In this document: positions 51,555-60,696 of the stretch, piece after piece
How positions within the stretch are numbered: position 1 is the stretch's first letter
Layout: the number at the start of each line of letters is the position of its first letter
NCBI GenBank assembly: GCA_913778905.1
Contig: CAJYYA010000016.1
Location: 186,001 to 250,000, forward strand
DNA: 64,000 bases
From: an uncultured Naasia sp.
Lineage (GTDB): Bacteria; Actinomycetota; Actinomycetes; Actinomycetales; Microbacteriaceae
Direction: 5' to 3'
Made by a program: the position numbers and the translations under genes
Notes under the pieces: model-generated
What the model saw: only the letters and a program-made list of their open reading frames with translations
Told to the model about the DNA's origin: nothing
Databases searched by the model: none

Positions 51555-52258
51555 ATCGGCTTCGCGGCGACCAGGCCCGCCTGCACACCACGCTCATGCT
51601 GTCGCTCACCTTCTCGACGGGGGTGGTCGACGCCGTCGGCTACCTGGGCCTCGATCGAGTCTTCGTCGGCAACATGACCGGCAACGTCGTGATCCTCGGC
51701 ATGGCGCTTACCGGCGCTGACGGCCTGCCGATCATCGGCCCTGTCGTGGCACTGCTGGCTTTCATCGTGGGTGCCGTCGTGGGCGGGCGAGTGCTCCGCT
51801 CCTCACCGAAGGGGTGGACGCCGCGAGCCACGACCCTCCTCGGGGTGGTGGCTCTGCTCATCGTCTGCAGCCTGGTCCCGCCGTCTCTGTCGAGCGCACC
51901 GTATCCGGATCTCGTGCTCTACTCCGTGACGGGTCTACTGGGCTCGGCGATGGGCCTTCAGGCCGCCGTCGCCCGACACATCGCGGTGGGGGATGTCACG
52001 ACCGTGGTCGTCACCTCGACCCTCGTGGGCCTCGCCTTCGATTCCTGGCTCGGGCGCCGGATCGGCCAGCCGTGGGTGCGGCGGTTCCTCGCCGTCCTGT
52101 TGATCGCGCTGGGCGCGCTGTGCGGGGCGTTGCTCCTCCGCGTCGGTCTCGCGTGGGGCATCGGTCTCGCGGCCGTCATCACGGTCACCGTCGCGCTGCT
52201 CGGTCAGATCGGCTCCCCGCGTCCGGCGGCGGCCGCCGAGGAGCCGGCCCAGGGGTGA
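51548..52258 (+). CDS. YoaK-like DUF1275 membrane protein
   Basis: 236 residues with six membrane helices. SLTFSTGVVDAVGYLGLDRVFVGNMTGNVVILG is the DUF1275 signature (YoaK family), followed by LGSAMGLQAAVARHIAVGDVTTVVVTSTL. Function is not established; small-molecule transport is assumed for the family. ATG 51548 lies inside the end of the DUF998-like gene. The gene converges on an SDR gene. Confidence 0.88.
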   Translation: MLNRLRGDQARLHTTLMLSLTFSTGVVDAVGYLGLDRVFVGNMTGNVVILGMALTGADGLPIIGPVVALLAFIVGAVVGGRVLRSSPKGWTPRATTLLGVVALLIVCSLVPPSLSSAPYPDLVLYSVTGLLGSAMGLQAAVARHIAVGDVTTVVVTSTLVGLAFDSWLGRRIGQPWVRRFLAVLLIALGALCGALLLRVGLAWGIGLAAVITVTVALLGQIGSPRPAAAAEEPAQG

Positions 52259-52282
52259 CCCGGGCCGGCCGAACCGCGTAGG

Positions 52283-53122
52283 TCAGTCGCGCCAGGAGTG
52301 CTCGGGTTCGAAGCCCAGCACCTCACGAGCGTGGTCGATGGCGAGCAGAGTCTCCCGACCCGACACGGGGCGGGTGAGCTCGACATTCGGGAACACCTCG
52401 GCGAGCAGATCCGCGCTGTCGCGGTTCATGACGGTGTCGGCGGCCGCGATGATGAAGGTGTCGAGGCCCGTGAAGGTGGCCTCGAGCGCGCGCTCGACGG
52501 CCTGGGCGCCGTCGCGGGCGTCGATGTAGCCCCACAGGTTCCACTTGCGGATCATGGCGTCGCTCTGGTGGGCATCCCATCCGCTGTACTCGGCGGGGTC
52601 GATGACGTTGGAGAAGCGGAGGGCCGCGACCTTGAGGTCCGGGTGCCAGCGGCAGAACTGCGCGAGCATCTCCTCCTCCATCGTCTTCACGAGCGAGTAG
52701 GTGCTCTCGGGACGGGGGTGGTACTTCTCGTCGACGGGCGCATAAGGCGGGTCGATGTCGAACGGGAGGCCGAGCACGGTCTCGCTGGAGGCCCACACGA
52801 TGTTGCGTATCCCGAGTCGGGTCGCCGCGTTGATCACGTTGAAGCTCGACACCATGTTGTTGGCGAACGTGTGCGCGTTCGGAGCCAGCCCCGGCGCGGG
52901 GATGGCTCCCAGGTGCACGATGGCCTCGACGGGCTCGCCGTGCTCCTCGGTGCCGAGCAGAACGTCGACGACCTGGCCGAAGTCGGTGAGATCGACGGGC
53001 ACGAAGTCGGCCGTGCGCTGACCGGTGACGTCGAGGACCTCGACGTGGTGCCCGGCGCCTCGAAGCCGATCGACGACGAAGCGTCCCAGCTTGCCGTTAC
53101 CACCCGTGACCGCTACTCGCAT
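52283..53122 (-). CDS. NAD-dependent epimerase/dehydratase (extended SDR)
   Basis: 279 residues from ATG 53122 (GAGGGAG 6 bases upstream). VAVTGGNGKLGRFVVDRL is the NAD-binding loop, VHLGAIPAPG the NNAG-like turn, and YSLVKTMEE the catalytic Tyr-Lys pair, with Ser in IVWASSETV. The layout resembles uronate dehydrogenases and short nucleotide-sugar epimerases. Substrate unknown. It stands alone, preceded on its strand by no close gene and followed by the convergent YoaK gene. Confidence 0.85.
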   Translation of the reverse strand: MRVAVTGGNGKLGRFVVDRLRGAGHHVEVLDVTGQRTADFVPVDLTDFGQVVDVLLGTEEHGEPVEAIVHLGAIPAPGLAPNAHTFANNMVSSFNVINAATRLGIRNIVWASSETVLGLPFDIDPPYAPVDEKYHPRPESTYSLVKTMEEEMLAQFCRWHPDLKVAALRFSNVIDPAEYSGWDAHQSDAMIRKWNLWGYIDARDGAQAVERALEATFTGLDTFIIAAADTVMNRDSADLLAEVFPNVELTRPVSGRETLLAIDHAREVLGFEPEHSWRD

Positions 53123-53197
53123 GCCTGACTCCCTCGTCGCCGGCCGGACGCCGGATCAGCCGCCCACGTTACCGGCCCGCCCCTGACCCCCGGCTGC

Positions 53198-53340
53198 TGA
53201 ACGAATGCAGGAGCCCGAAAATCGAATGCAGGAAATCCGGGATTCCTCACGGCGCGTGCTCCCGGAATCATGCGGATCCGACTGACCGCCCCCTGCATTT
53301 GGATAGCCGAATCCTGCATCCGTCAGCGAGATCCTGCATG
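53198..53340. repeat. Complex inverted-repeat array, copy 5 of the variable-arm class
   Basis: CTGAACGAATGCAGGA (from 53198) and a second ATGCAGGA are mirrored by TCCTGCATCCGTCAG (53312-53326) and another TCCTGCAT further on. The interior holds TCATGCGGATCCG, close to the core of the copies at 29428 and 30468. Lies between the histidine kinase stop and the SDR gene. Confidence 0.6.
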
Positions 53341-53347
53341 TGTTGCG

Positions 53348-54934
53348 TCAGCGGGGGTCGGGCCGAGTCGTTTCGGCGGACGTCTCGGCGGAGTCGTGCA
53401 GCTCGTCGGCCTCGGACGCCTCGGGAGTATCGTCGGCCAGCGCCGACGACACCGCGGCCGGCAGGCGGACCGTGAAGGTCGTGTCGCCGGGGACGCTCTC
53501 GACCGAGACGGTCCCGCCGTGCGCCTGGGCCACGGCCGAGACGATGGACAGACCGAGCCCGGTGCTTCCCGTGGTGCGGGCACGCGAGGTGTCGGCACGC
53601 GTGAACCGCTCGAAGAGCGTGTCGGCGATGCTCGGATCGATACCCGGCCCGTTGTCGTGCACCCGCAACAGCACCTCCTCGCCCTCCTGGGCGACCGACG
53701 CCTCGATCTCGGTGCCGGGCGGAGTGTGCGTGCGCGCGTTGGCGAGCAGGTTCACGATGACCTGCCGCAGTCGAGGGTCGTCGCCGAGCACCGCGACGGG
53801 CTCCTCGGGGATGTCCACGCTCCAGATGTGATCCGGCCCAGCGGCGTGGGCGTCGCCCACGGCTTCGACGACCATGAGCGACACGTCGACCTCGTCACGG
53901 CGCAGCTCGGGTTGCGAATCGAGACGCGCGAGGAGCAGCAGGTCCTCGACGAGGCTCGTCATGCGGACGGCCTCGGACTCGATGCGTCCGAGGCTGCGCG
54001 TCACCTCGTCGGGCAGATCCTTCTGGGTGCGGCGGGTCAGCTCGGAGTAACCGCGGATGCTCGCGAGCGGCGTCCGCAGTTCATGACTCGCGTCGGCGAC
54101 GAAGCGTCGCACCTTGTCCTCGCTGCGCTGGCGGGCGGCGAGCGCCGACTCGACATGGCCGAGCAGGGTGTTGAGCGCCGATCCGACCTTGCCGACCTCC
54201 GTCTCGGTGTCGGTGTACTCCCCCGGCACGCGTGCGGAGATGTCCACGTCGCCACGATCCAGGGGAAGGCGCGACACCGTCATGGCCGTCCCCGCCACGC
54301 GGTTGAGGGGCCGCAGCGCAGCGGAGACCACGACGGTTCCCGCCGCCGCGGCGAATGCGAGGCCTGCGAGCGCGAGGAAGGTGATGACGAGTGCGACCTG
54401 ACGGGTCACGGCCTCGACGTTCGACATCGGCAGACCCGTGATGATGAGGTCGCCGTTGCTGCTCGGAGCGCCCGCGATGACGCGGTACTCGCCGAGGTCG
54501 TCGCCGAGGTCGAGGGTGTGCGGCGCACCGTCGACCGTGATCCCGGCGAGACGCGTGAGTTCGTTCTGAGTCAGGAAGTGCAGAGTGCCCTTGGCGTCGG
54601 TGTAGGCCGCGCGCTTGAGCACAGCGTCGGTCTGCGAGGAGTCGTTGGAGTCGGGCAGCTTCACGTAGCCGAGGATCGTGAACGCCGCCTGGCCCGCGCG
54701 CTGGAACTGCCCGCTCGATGCGTCGTTGTTCTCGGGAATCGCGAAGTTCGCCGAGATCTGAGCCGAGTCGAGGAGCGACTCGTCCAGCTGCTGCAGCAGA
54801 TAGCTGCGCAGCAGCGCCACGCTGGCCACACCGATGAGCAGGCTGACCGCCGCCATGAGGGCGACGACGATCAGCACGAGCCGCACTTTCAGGGTGCGGG
54901 GCCTGCCCCTCGTCGTGAAGGACCCGGCTTTCAC
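53348..54934 (-). CDS. PhoR-like sensor histidine kinase
   Basis: 528 residues from GTG 54934, overlapping the regulator's stop (GTGA). Helix near residues 17-40, an extracytoplasmic sensor of about 130 residues, a second helix (ALVITFLALAGLAFAAAAGTVVVS), HAMP, then DHp with the phospho-His284 (FVADASHELRTPLASI) and the catalytic domain: N box NLLANARTH, DNGPGID and TGLGLSIV. The C-terminal tail is acidic and disordered. Together with the response regulator it resembles PhoR/PhoP of mycobacteria. The signal is unknown. Confidence 0.93.
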   Translation of the reverse strand: MKAGSFTTRGRPRTLKVRLVLIVVALMAAVSLLIGVASVALLRSYLLQQLDESLLDSAQISANFAIPENNDASSGQFQRAGQAAFTILGYVKLPDSNDSSQTDAVLKRAAYTDAKGTLHFLTQNELTRLAGITVDGAPHTLDLGDDLGEYRVIAGAPSSNGDLIITGLPMSNVEAVTRQVALVITFLALAGLAFAAAAGTVVVSAALRPLNRVAGTAMTVSRLPLDRGDVDISARVPGEYTDTETEVGKVGSALNTLLGHVESALAARQRSEDKVRRFVADASHELRTPLASIRGYSELTRRTQKDLPDEVTRSLGRIESEAVRMTSLVEDLLLLARLDSQPELRRDEVDVSLMVVEAVGDAHAAGPDHIWSVDIPEEPVAVLGDDPRLRQVIVNLLANARTHTPPGTEIEASVAQEGEEVLLRVHDNGPGIDPSIADTLFERFTRADTSRARTTGSTGLGLSIVSAVAQAHGGTVSVESVPGDTTFTVRLPAAVSSALADDTPEASEADELHDSAETSAETTRPDPR

Positions 54935-55683
54935 GCCGCGGGCTTGATGAGGTAGCCCGCTCCGCGAACCGTGTGGATCATGGGCGCACGCCCGGCGTCG
55001 ACCTTGCGGCGGAGATAGGAGATGTAGATCTCGACGACGCTGGACTTGCCGCCGAAGTCGTAGCTCCACACTCGGTCGAGGATCTGCGCCTTGCTGAGCA
55101 CCCGACGCGGGTTGCGCATGAGGTAGCGCAGCAGCTCGTACTCGGTGGCCGTGAGCTCGATGGGCTCGCCGGCGCGGTAGACCTCGTGGCTGTCCTCGTC
55201 GAGCGAGAGGTCGCCGACGCGGATCACGGGATCGTTCTCGCTCGTGACCGACGCGATGGAGCGGCGGATGAGCCCGCGCAGACGAGCCACCAGCTCCTCG
55301 AGGCTGAACGGCTTGGTGACGTAGTCGTCGCCGCCCGCGGTGAGGCCGGCGATGCGGTCGTCGAGCGAGTCCTTCGCGGTGAGGAAGAGCACCGCGGTGT
55401 CGCCGCCGTCCGAACGGACACGCTGGAGCACCTGCAGGCCGTCGATGTCGGGGAGCATGATGTCGAGCACGATCGCGTCGGGCTTGAAGTCGCGCGCCAG
55501 CGCGATCGCGGCGCGGCCATCGGGAGCGGTCTTCACCTCCCAGCCCTCATAGCGGAGAGCCATGGAGAGCAGGTCGGTCAGGGTGGGCTCGTCGTCGACG
55601 ACGAGGACCCTGATCGGCGAGCCGTCTGCACGGCGCATCGGGGCGGTGGGGATGCGGGTCGCGGTCTCGGCAGATGAAGTCAT
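54931..55683 (-). CDS. PhoP-like OmpR-family response regulator
   Basis: 250 residues. Receiver domain with Asp30, Asp31, phospho-acceptor Asp74 (IVLDIMLPD) and Lys in YVTKPF. DSLDDRIAGLTAGGDDYVTK and the DNA-binding part LDRVWSYDFGGKSSVVEIYISYLRRK match mycobacterial PhoP closely. It is translated together with the kinase. ATG 55683 has CATACT 7 bases upstream and no ribosome site, suggesting a leaderless transcript; a start at Met16 is also possible. Confidence 0.93.
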   Translation of the reverse strand: MTSSAETATRIPTAPMRRADGSPIRVLVVDDEPTLTDLLSMALRYEGWEVKTAPDGRAAIALARDFKPDAIVLDIMLPDIDGLQVLQRVRSDGGDTAVLFLTAKDSLDDRIAGLTAGGDDYVTKPFSLEELVARLRGLIRRSIASVTSENDPVIRVGDLSLDEDSHEVYRAGEPIELTATEYELLRYLMRNPRRVLSKAQILDRVWSYDFGGKSSVVEIYISYLRRKVDAGRAPMIHTVRGAGYLIKPAA

Positions 55684-55839
55684 GACTCTTAGTATGCGCA
55701 GAAGTCTATGAACTCTCAGAGACGCGTCTATGTGCGGTCGGAGACATTGCTGGCACTCGTCCCGCGTTCAGCTCGCGTATAGCCGAGCCTCGAGGTCACT
55801 CCTCGACGCCCGATCACCCGCGGCAAGAAGGAGTCCCCG

Positions 55840-55932
55840 TGTTCACCACGTACCTGAGACACGAGCTGTCGCGCCGAGCCTCCCGGCGACTGCGGATCAA
55901 GGCCCGCACGGTCACGGAGCACACCGGGTGAT
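55840..55932 (+). CDS. 30-residue ORF with strong ribosome site, possible permease remnant
   Basis: GTG 55840 follows AAGAAGGAG by 6 bases and gives MFTTYLRHELSRRASRRLRI and ten more residues before TGA. A strong hairpin terminator starts 6 bases after the stop, so this looks like a complete small transcription unit. The first residues recall the N-terminus of FtsX-type ABC permeases (MFxTYLRRELSRRR), which often lie beside such two-component systems, so it could be what remains of a lost permease gene. It may equally be a genuine small basic peptide. Confidence 0.4.
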
Positions 55933-55938
55933 CCCGCA

Positions 55939-55976
55939 TGCGATCCCGAGCTCCTCAGGAGATGCTCGGGATCGCA
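55939..55976 (+). terminator. Hairpin terminator after the small ORF
   Basis: A perfect 13-bp stem, TGCGATCCCGAGC (55939-55951) with GCTCGGGATCGCA (55964-55976), and a 12-base loop that can itself fold (TCCTCAGGAG). No U-run follows, as is common in high-GC actinobacteria. The remaining gap sequence on either side shows nothing else. Confidence 0.65.
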
Positions 55977-56077
55977 CGACCGCCCGAAAACCACACGTAA
56001 CACCGCCGAATCATTGCCGCGATTGACTGGACGTCACGGCCCCGGGGGTATTCGCGGGCCGGCGAGAGGGGTCAATA

Positions 56078-57097
56078 GTGTCGTTCACCAGCTCAGAGTC
56101 CACCGGACACGCCACCGTGTTGGCGGGTCCGCCGGCGAGCATGCGTGCGGCCGTCGCCCTCGCTCCGGGAGGCACGGAGCTGCTGAGCGTGCGCGAGGTC
56201 CCCGTCCCTGTCCGTGTGGGGCACGAGGTCCTGGTTCGGGTCATCGCCGCCGGAGTGAATCCCATCGACGCGAAGACCCGCGCCGGTGGCGGAGTCGCGA
56301 AAGCCCTCGGCGCCTGGCCGACGGTCCTCGGATACGACTTCAGCGGCGTCGTCGTCGAGTCCCCCTTCGGCGCGTTCGGCCTCAAGCCGGGCGACGAGGT
56401 CTTCGGCATGTCGGCGTTCCCTCGCGGCGGTGGCACGTATGCCGAATACGTCTCGGTCCCGGCTCTGAGCGTCGCCCCCAAGCCCAAGCTGCTCTCCCAC
56501 ACCGACGCCGCGGCCATCCCGCTCGCGGCGTTGACCGCCTGGGGATCGGTGGTCGAGGTTGCCAAGGCGCACGAGGGCCAGAAGATGCTCATCCACGCCG
56601 CCTCGGGCGGAGTCGGACACTTCGCGGTGCAGTTCGCCGCCTACTTCGGCGCCGAGGTCACCGCGACCTGCTCGACGGCGAATGTCGGCTGGGTCCGCTC
56701 GCTGGGCGCTCGGCATGTCGTCGACTACACCGCCGACCGCTTCGAGTCGGTGGTCGGAGAGATGGACGTCGTGATCGACGCTGTTGGCGACGCCCAGTTC
56801 TCCACCGCAACGCGCTCCATCGACGCCCTCCGGCCCGGCGGACTCCTCGTCACACTGCCGAGCGCGGGCGCTCCGGCTGTCGTCGAGGCGGCGGAGAGCC
56901 GCGGACGCCGTGCCACCGGATACTCCGTCTCCCCCGACGCGGGAACGCTCGGTGTCATCTCACGGCTGATCTCATCGGGAGACGTCAAGGTCTCGGCCGA
57001 CTGCGTCTTCGACCTCTCGCGCGTCGCCGAAGCCCACGCGCTCATCGAAACCGGGCATGTGCGCGGCAAGGTGGTCCTGCAGATCAGCGACTACTGA
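56078..57097 (+). CDS. MDR-family NADP-dependent oxidoreductase (quinone reductase-like)
   Basis: 339 residues from GTG 56078 with GAGAGGGG 6 bases upstream. The zinc-free MDR pattern is clear: AAGVNPIDAKTRAGGG, PTVLGYDFSGVVVE, AIPLAALTAW and the NADP loop MLIHAASGGVGHFAVQFAAYFGA. Such enzymes reduce quinones or activated alkenes with NADPH. The substrate is unknown. It converges on the GNAT gene, with the 3' ends overlapping by 7 bases. Confidence 0.9.
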   Translation: MSFTSSESTGHATVLAGPPASMRAAVALAPGGTELLSVREVPVPVRVGHEVLVRVIAAGVNPIDAKTRAGGGVAKALGAWPTVLGYDFSGVVVESPFGAFGLKPGDEVFGMSAFPRGGGTYAEYVSVPALSVAPKPKLLSHTDAAAIPLAALTAWGSVVEVAKAHEGQKMLIHAASGGVGHFAVQFAAYFGAEVTATCSTANVGWVRSLGARHVVDYTADRFESVVGEMDVVIDAVGDAQFSTATRSIDALRPGGLLVTLPSAGAPAVVEAAESRGRRATGYSVSPDAGTLGVISRLISSGDVKVSADCVFDLSRVAEAHALIETGHVRGKVVLQISDY

Positions 57098-57738
57098 CCG
57101 TCCTCCCTGCGCTGGGGACGTATCTCTGCGCTGAAGACGTGCTCGCGGACGAAGTCGTGCTCCCACACGTCGCCGACGAGGAACCGCTTGGTTCCCACCC
57201 GGGAGAAGCCGCACTTCGCATAGAACGCGTTGGCGCGATCGTTGAGCTGGTTGACGCCCAACCAGACCGACGCGATACCCTCGTCGGCCGCCACGCGCAG
57301 GGTCGCCTCGACCAGTCGCCGGGCGGCTCCGCCACCGTGATGCTCGGGCAGGACGTAGACCTTGCTGAGTTCCGCAGTCGGCCGGACGGTGACTGCGGCG
57401 GCGACGTCACTGTCCGCAGGGCCCGTCGAGGGCTCGGCCGGGAGCACGAGCATCGTGTAGCCGATGACTCCGCCGTTCCGCTCCGCCACCAGGAGTCGCC
57501 GCATCGGATCGCGGAGGTACTCCTTGAAACGGTCGGGAGCGAGGTTCGCAGCGATGAAGGCCGCCTTCGCCTCGTCCGTCGTCGTCGGCGGGCACGCGAG
57601 CGGGAAGGTGATCGCCGCCACGGCAGCGATCCTGTGCGCGTCCTCCGGTGTGGCCGCACGCACCGCGAACGACGAAGCGCCCGGCCCCGTCACCGCTCCG
57701 TGAGGAGAGGATCGGGAACCGAGCGCTTCGGTGCTCAC
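57091..57738 (-). CDS. GNAT-family N-acetyltransferase
   Basis: 215 residues from GTG 57738. After a variable N-terminus (about 25 residues) comes FAVRAATPEDAHRIAAVAAI, the first GNAT strand-helix. The acetyl-CoA site is in LSKVYVLPEHHGGGAARRLVEATL, and the last motif is VWLGVNQLNDRANAFYAKCGF. The acceptor is unknown; ribosomal proteins, amines or drugs are all possible. It lies just upstream of no gene on its strand and 19 bases from the L1 stop. The 3' end overlaps the oxidoreductase. Confidence 0.88.
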   Translation of the reverse strand: MSTEALGSRSSPHGAVTGPGASSFAVRAATPEDAHRIAAVAAITFPLACPPTTTDEAKAAFIAANLAPDRFKEYLRDPMRRLLVAERNGGVIGYTMLVLPAEPSTGPADSDVAAAVTVRPTAELSKVYVLPEHHGGGAARRLVEATLRVAADEGIASVWLGVNQLNDRANAFYAKCGFSRVGTKRFLVGDVWEHDFVREHVFSAEIRPQRREDGQ

Positions 57739-57757
57739 CTTGTCAGGAGGAAGCGAC

Positions 57758-58447
57758 TCAGATCGCGTTGACGTCGAGCGGGATGCCCGGGCCGAACGTG
57801 GTCGAGACGGCGCCCTTCTGGATGTAACGGCCCTTCGAGGAGGACGGCTTGAGGCGGAGGACCTCGTCGAGGGCAGCCTTGAGGTTCTCGCTCAGCTGCT
57901 CCTGCGAGAAGGCCGCCTTGCCGACCACGAAGTGGACGTTGGCGTGCTTGTCGGTGCGGAACTCGATCTTTCCGCCCTTGATGTCCGTGACAGCCTGCGC
58001 CGCGTTGGGCGTGACGGTACCGGTCTTGGGGTTCGGCATGAGGCCGCGGGGTCCGAGGACCTTTCCGAGGCGTCCGACCTTGCCCATCATGTCGGGCGTG
58101 GCGACGGCCGCGTCGAACGCGGTCCATCCGCCGGCGACCTTCTCGATGAGCTCGTCCGAGCCCACCTCGTCGGCGCCGGCAGCGATCGCGGCCTCAGCGG
58201 CGGGACCCTGGGCGAACACGATGACGCGGGCGGTCTTGCCGGTGCCGTGAGGCAGCAGGACGGTGCCACGAACCATCTGGTCGGCCTTGCGGGGGTCGAC
58301 GCCCAGCTTCAGCGCGACCTCGACGGTCGAGTCGAACTTCGCCGAACCGGTCTGCTTGGCCAGCTCGACAGCCTCGACGGGCGTGTACAGCTTGCCTTCT
58401 TCGATCTTCTCCGCTGCGGCGCGGTAAGCCTTGCTCTTCTGTGCCAT
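57758..58447 (-). CDS. rplA: Ribosomal protein L1
   Basis: 229 residues, full length. [30 protein letters not shown] and [21 protein letters not shown] are L1 hallmarks. It binds 23S rRNA in the L1 stalk and, in many bacteria, its own mRNA to control the L11-L1 operon. It lies 11 bases after rplK in the conserved secE-nusG-rplK-rplA order. Confidence 0.98.
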   Translation of the reverse strand: MAQKSKAYRAAAEKIEEGKLYTPVEAVELAKQTGSAKFDSTVEVALKLGVDPRKADQMVRGTVLLPHGTGKTARVIVFAQGPAAEAAIAAGADEVGSDELIEKVAGGWTAFDAAVATPDMMGKVGRLGKVLGPRGLMPNPKTGTVTPNAAQAVTDIKGGKIEFRTDKHANVHFVVGKAAFSQEQLSENLKAALDEVLRLKPSSSKGRYIQKGAVSTTFGPGIPLDVNAI

Positions 58448-58458
58448 GTTCCTCGTCC

Positions 58459-58890
58459 TCAGCCTTCGACCGTGATGCCCATGGAACGCGCGGTGCCGGC
58501 GATGATGTTCGCGGCGGCGTCGACGTCGTTCGCGTTGAGGTCGGGCTGCTTCTGCAGCGCGATCTCACGGACCTGCTCGCGAGTCAGCTTCGCGACCTTG
58601 ACGGTGTGGGGAGTCGAAGAGCCCTTGGCGATGCCGGCGGCCTTCTTGATGAGCTCAGCCGCCGGGGGCGTCTTGAGCACGAACGTGAAGGAGCGGTCCT
58701 CGTAGACGGTGATCTCGACGGGGATGACGTTGCCGCGCTGGGCCTCGGTCGCCGCGTTGTACGCCTTGCAGAACTCCATGATGTTGACGCCGTGCTGACC
58801 CAGCGCCGGCCCGATGGGCGGTGCGGGGTTGGCGGCGCCGGCCTTGATCTGAAGCTTGATCAGACCCGTGACCTTCTTCTTCGGTGCCAT
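58459..58890 (-). CDS. rplK: Ribosomal protein L11
   Basis: 143 residues, full length. [37 protein letters not shown], in part, is the conserved N-terminal domain that contacts elongation factors, and [22 protein letters not shown] is the usual C-terminus. The ribosome site GGAAAAG lies just before ATG 58890. First gene of the L11-L1 pair. Confidence 0.98.
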
Positions 58891-58906
58891 TTCTTTTCCT
58901 TTCCTC

Positions 58907-58928
58907 GAGACACACGGCAGCGTGTCTC
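58907..58928 (-). terminator. Small hairpin between nusG and rplK
   Basis: GAGACACAC and GCGTGTCTC (one mismatch) with a 4-base loop, 17 bases before the rplK start. It could end part of the nusG transcripts or serve as a processing site ahead of the ribosomal genes. Confidence 0.4.
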
Positions 58929-58997
58929 TCCCGCCTTTCCGGCCGATCCGGAATGCGGTGATCTGTGCGAGCTAGAAGCTCAGGAGAGCTGCGTAGC

Positions 58998-60017
58998 TTA
59001 GAGCTTGGTGACCTGATCGAAGCTGAGCTCGACCGGGGTCTCGCGCTCGAAGAGCGAGACGAGGACCGTGAGCTTGCCGCTCTCGGGCTTGATCTCGCTG
59101 ATCGTGCCGGGCAGGCCCGCGAACGAGCCCTCCTTGATCGTGATGGTCTCACCGATCTCGAAGTCCACCTCGGCGGGGATGGCACGGGCCTGCGTGGGCG
59201 AACCCTTCGCGGCACCGGCCTTCGCGGGAGCCTCGGCGATCTGCACGGTGCTCTTCAGCATGTTGAACGCCTCTTCGAAACGGAGCGGCGTCGGGTTGTG
59301 CGCGTTGCCGACGAAGCCGGTCACACCGGGGGTGTGACGGACGACCGACCACGATTCCTCATTGAGGTCCATGCGGACCAGCACGTAGCCGGGGATACGG
59401 ACGCGGTTGACCAGCTTGCGCTGACCGTTCTTGATCTCGACCACGTCTTCCATCGGGACCTGGACTTCGAAGACCGAATCCTCCTGGCCCAGGCTGCCCT
59501 TGCGCTGCTCGATGTTCTGCTTGACGCGCTTCTCGAAGCCGGCGTACGAGTGGATGACGTACCACTTGCCGAACTTCGCACGCAGCTCCTTGCGGAACTC
59601 CTCGTACGGGTCGACGTCGCCGGCGTCCTCCTCGGACACACCCTCGGTCGACTCGTCCTGGAGGTCGGACTCGACGTCCTCGAGAACCGACTCGGGCCGC
59701 TCGACGAGGTGGTCCTCTTCTTCGTCCTCGGTCGCCTCGACAGCGGCCTCGGCCTCGTCGATGGTGTGCACCTCGAGGGCTTCATCGACCGCCGCGTCGG
59801 CCTCGGGGTCTGCCGCCTCTTCGATGGCTTCCAGGGCCTCGTCGAGGTCCTCGTCGCCGTCGGAGTCGATGTGCAGAGCCGCGTGCTCGGCGGGAGCCGC
59901 GTCGCGCTCATCGTGCTCGTAGACGTCGCCCTCCTGGGCCTCGTCCACCTCTGACCCCTGCTCTGCAGCGGGGGCGAGATCGATGTCGTCGCGCGGGTCG
60001 CGCTGGTCGTTCGCCAC
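58998..60017 (-). CDS. nusG: Transcription elongation/termination factor NusG with acidic extension
   Basis: 339 residues. The NGN domain starts near Lys151 ([20 protein letters not shown]) and the KOW domain covers about 286-339 ([22 protein letters not shown]). The first 150 residues are a very acidic, probably disordered extension, longer than in most bacteria but usual in high-GC actinobacteria. NusG binds RNA polymerase, supports Rho action and couples to the ribosome. It follows secE and precedes rplK. Confidence 0.97.
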   Translation of the reverse strand: MANDQRDPRDDIDLAPAAEQGSEVDEAQEGDVYEHDERDAAPAEHAALHIDSDGDEDLDEALEAIEEAADPEADAAVDEALEVHTIDEAEAAVEATEDEEEDHLVERPESVLEDVESDLQDESTEGVSEEDAGDVDPYEEFRKELRAKFGKWYVIHSYAGFEKRVKQNIEQRKGSLGQEDSVFEVQVPMEDVVEIKNGQRKLVNRVRIPGYVLVRMDLNEESWSVVRHTPGVTGFVGNAHNPTPLRFEEAFNMLKSTVQIAEAPAKAGAAKGSPTQARAIPAEVDFEIGETITIKEGSFAGLPGTISEIKPESGKLTVLVSLFERETPVELSFDQVTKL

Positions 60018-60099
60018 TGTCTAGCTCTCTTCTGGTCGGGTACTGCGCGTCAGCCGCACGCATACCGATGAAGGGCTCGCGCGAGCGGCGGGAAGTCTC

Positions 60100-60375
60100 T
60101 TACTGTCCGGGATCGCCGAAGACGAAGATCGCCAGGGCGCTGAACACGTAGTCCAGGGCTCCCACGATCGCCATCATGATGATGACGAAGATCAGGACGA
60201 CCGTGGTGAAGCTGATGAGCTCACGACGCGTGGGCGTCACGACCTTCTTCAGCTCGTTGATCACCTGGCGGATGAACAGCGCGATCCGCGCGAACGGCGA
60301 CCGACGCGCCTGGCGCTGAGCCCGAGCACTCGCTACGACGTCCTCGCTGGGTTCGTCGACGACCTTTCGAGCCAC
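60100..60375 (-). CDS. secE: Preprotein translocase subunit SecE
   Basis: 91 residues with a basic N-terminal part and one membrane helix (TVVLIFVIIMMAIVGALDYVFS), the single-helix form of bacterial SecE. FIRQVINELKKVVTPTRRELISFTTVVL is the conserved amphipathic region in part. SecE clamps SecY in the protein export channel. It lies between tRNA-Trp and nusG, the standard order. Confidence 0.97.
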   Translation of the reverse strand: MARKVVDEPSEDVVASARAQRQARRSPFARIALFIRQVINELKKVVTPTRRELISFTTVVLIFVIIMMAIVGALDYVFSALAIFVFGDPGQ

Positions 60376-60463
60376 GTGGCGACCTCACATCGTTCGTCGT
60401 TCATCTGCGTTCCGGCCGCTTCGGCGAAGCGTCCTCCCCGCGTCGGGTGCAACGCGGGACGAG

Positions 60464-60536
60464 CAGGGCGGACAGGACTCGAACCTGCAACCTGCGGTTT
60501 TGGAGACCGCTGCTCTACCAATTGAGCCACCGCCCT
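60464..60536 (-). tRNA. tRNA-Trp (anticodon CCA)
   Basis: 73 bases on the minus strand. The acceptor stem AGGGCGG (60536-60530) pairs with CCGCCCT (60471-60465), followed by discriminator G. The D arm, an anticodon loop CTCCAAA with CCA, and a T arm with GGTTCGAGTCC are all intact. No encoded CCA end is seen. tRNA-Trp directly before secE is a conserved arrangement in actinobacteria. Confidence 0.97.
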
Positions 60537-60683
60537 AAGGCGATCAGAGGCCGCCTCGACCCTGCGCGACGAGCGCGACAAAGTCTGGCTACTTCCGACC
60601 AGTGTGCTCCAGCCTAACAGTCAACACCCGTATCGGGCCACCGACCCCCAGGATTCCGCCGATCAGACGGCTGTAGCACGCCC

Positions 60684-60689
60684 TAGGCT
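60684..60689 (+). promoter_or_regulatory. Leaderless -10 box before the aminotransferase gene
   Basis: TAGGCT, 7 bases before ATG 60697, with no ribosome site between. Confidence 0.45.
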
Positions 60690-60696
60690 AGCTCGC

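Noticed and set aside
60333-60581. An open frame across tRNA-Trp and the secE start
   Set aside because: It runs through a complete tRNA and shows no protein character.
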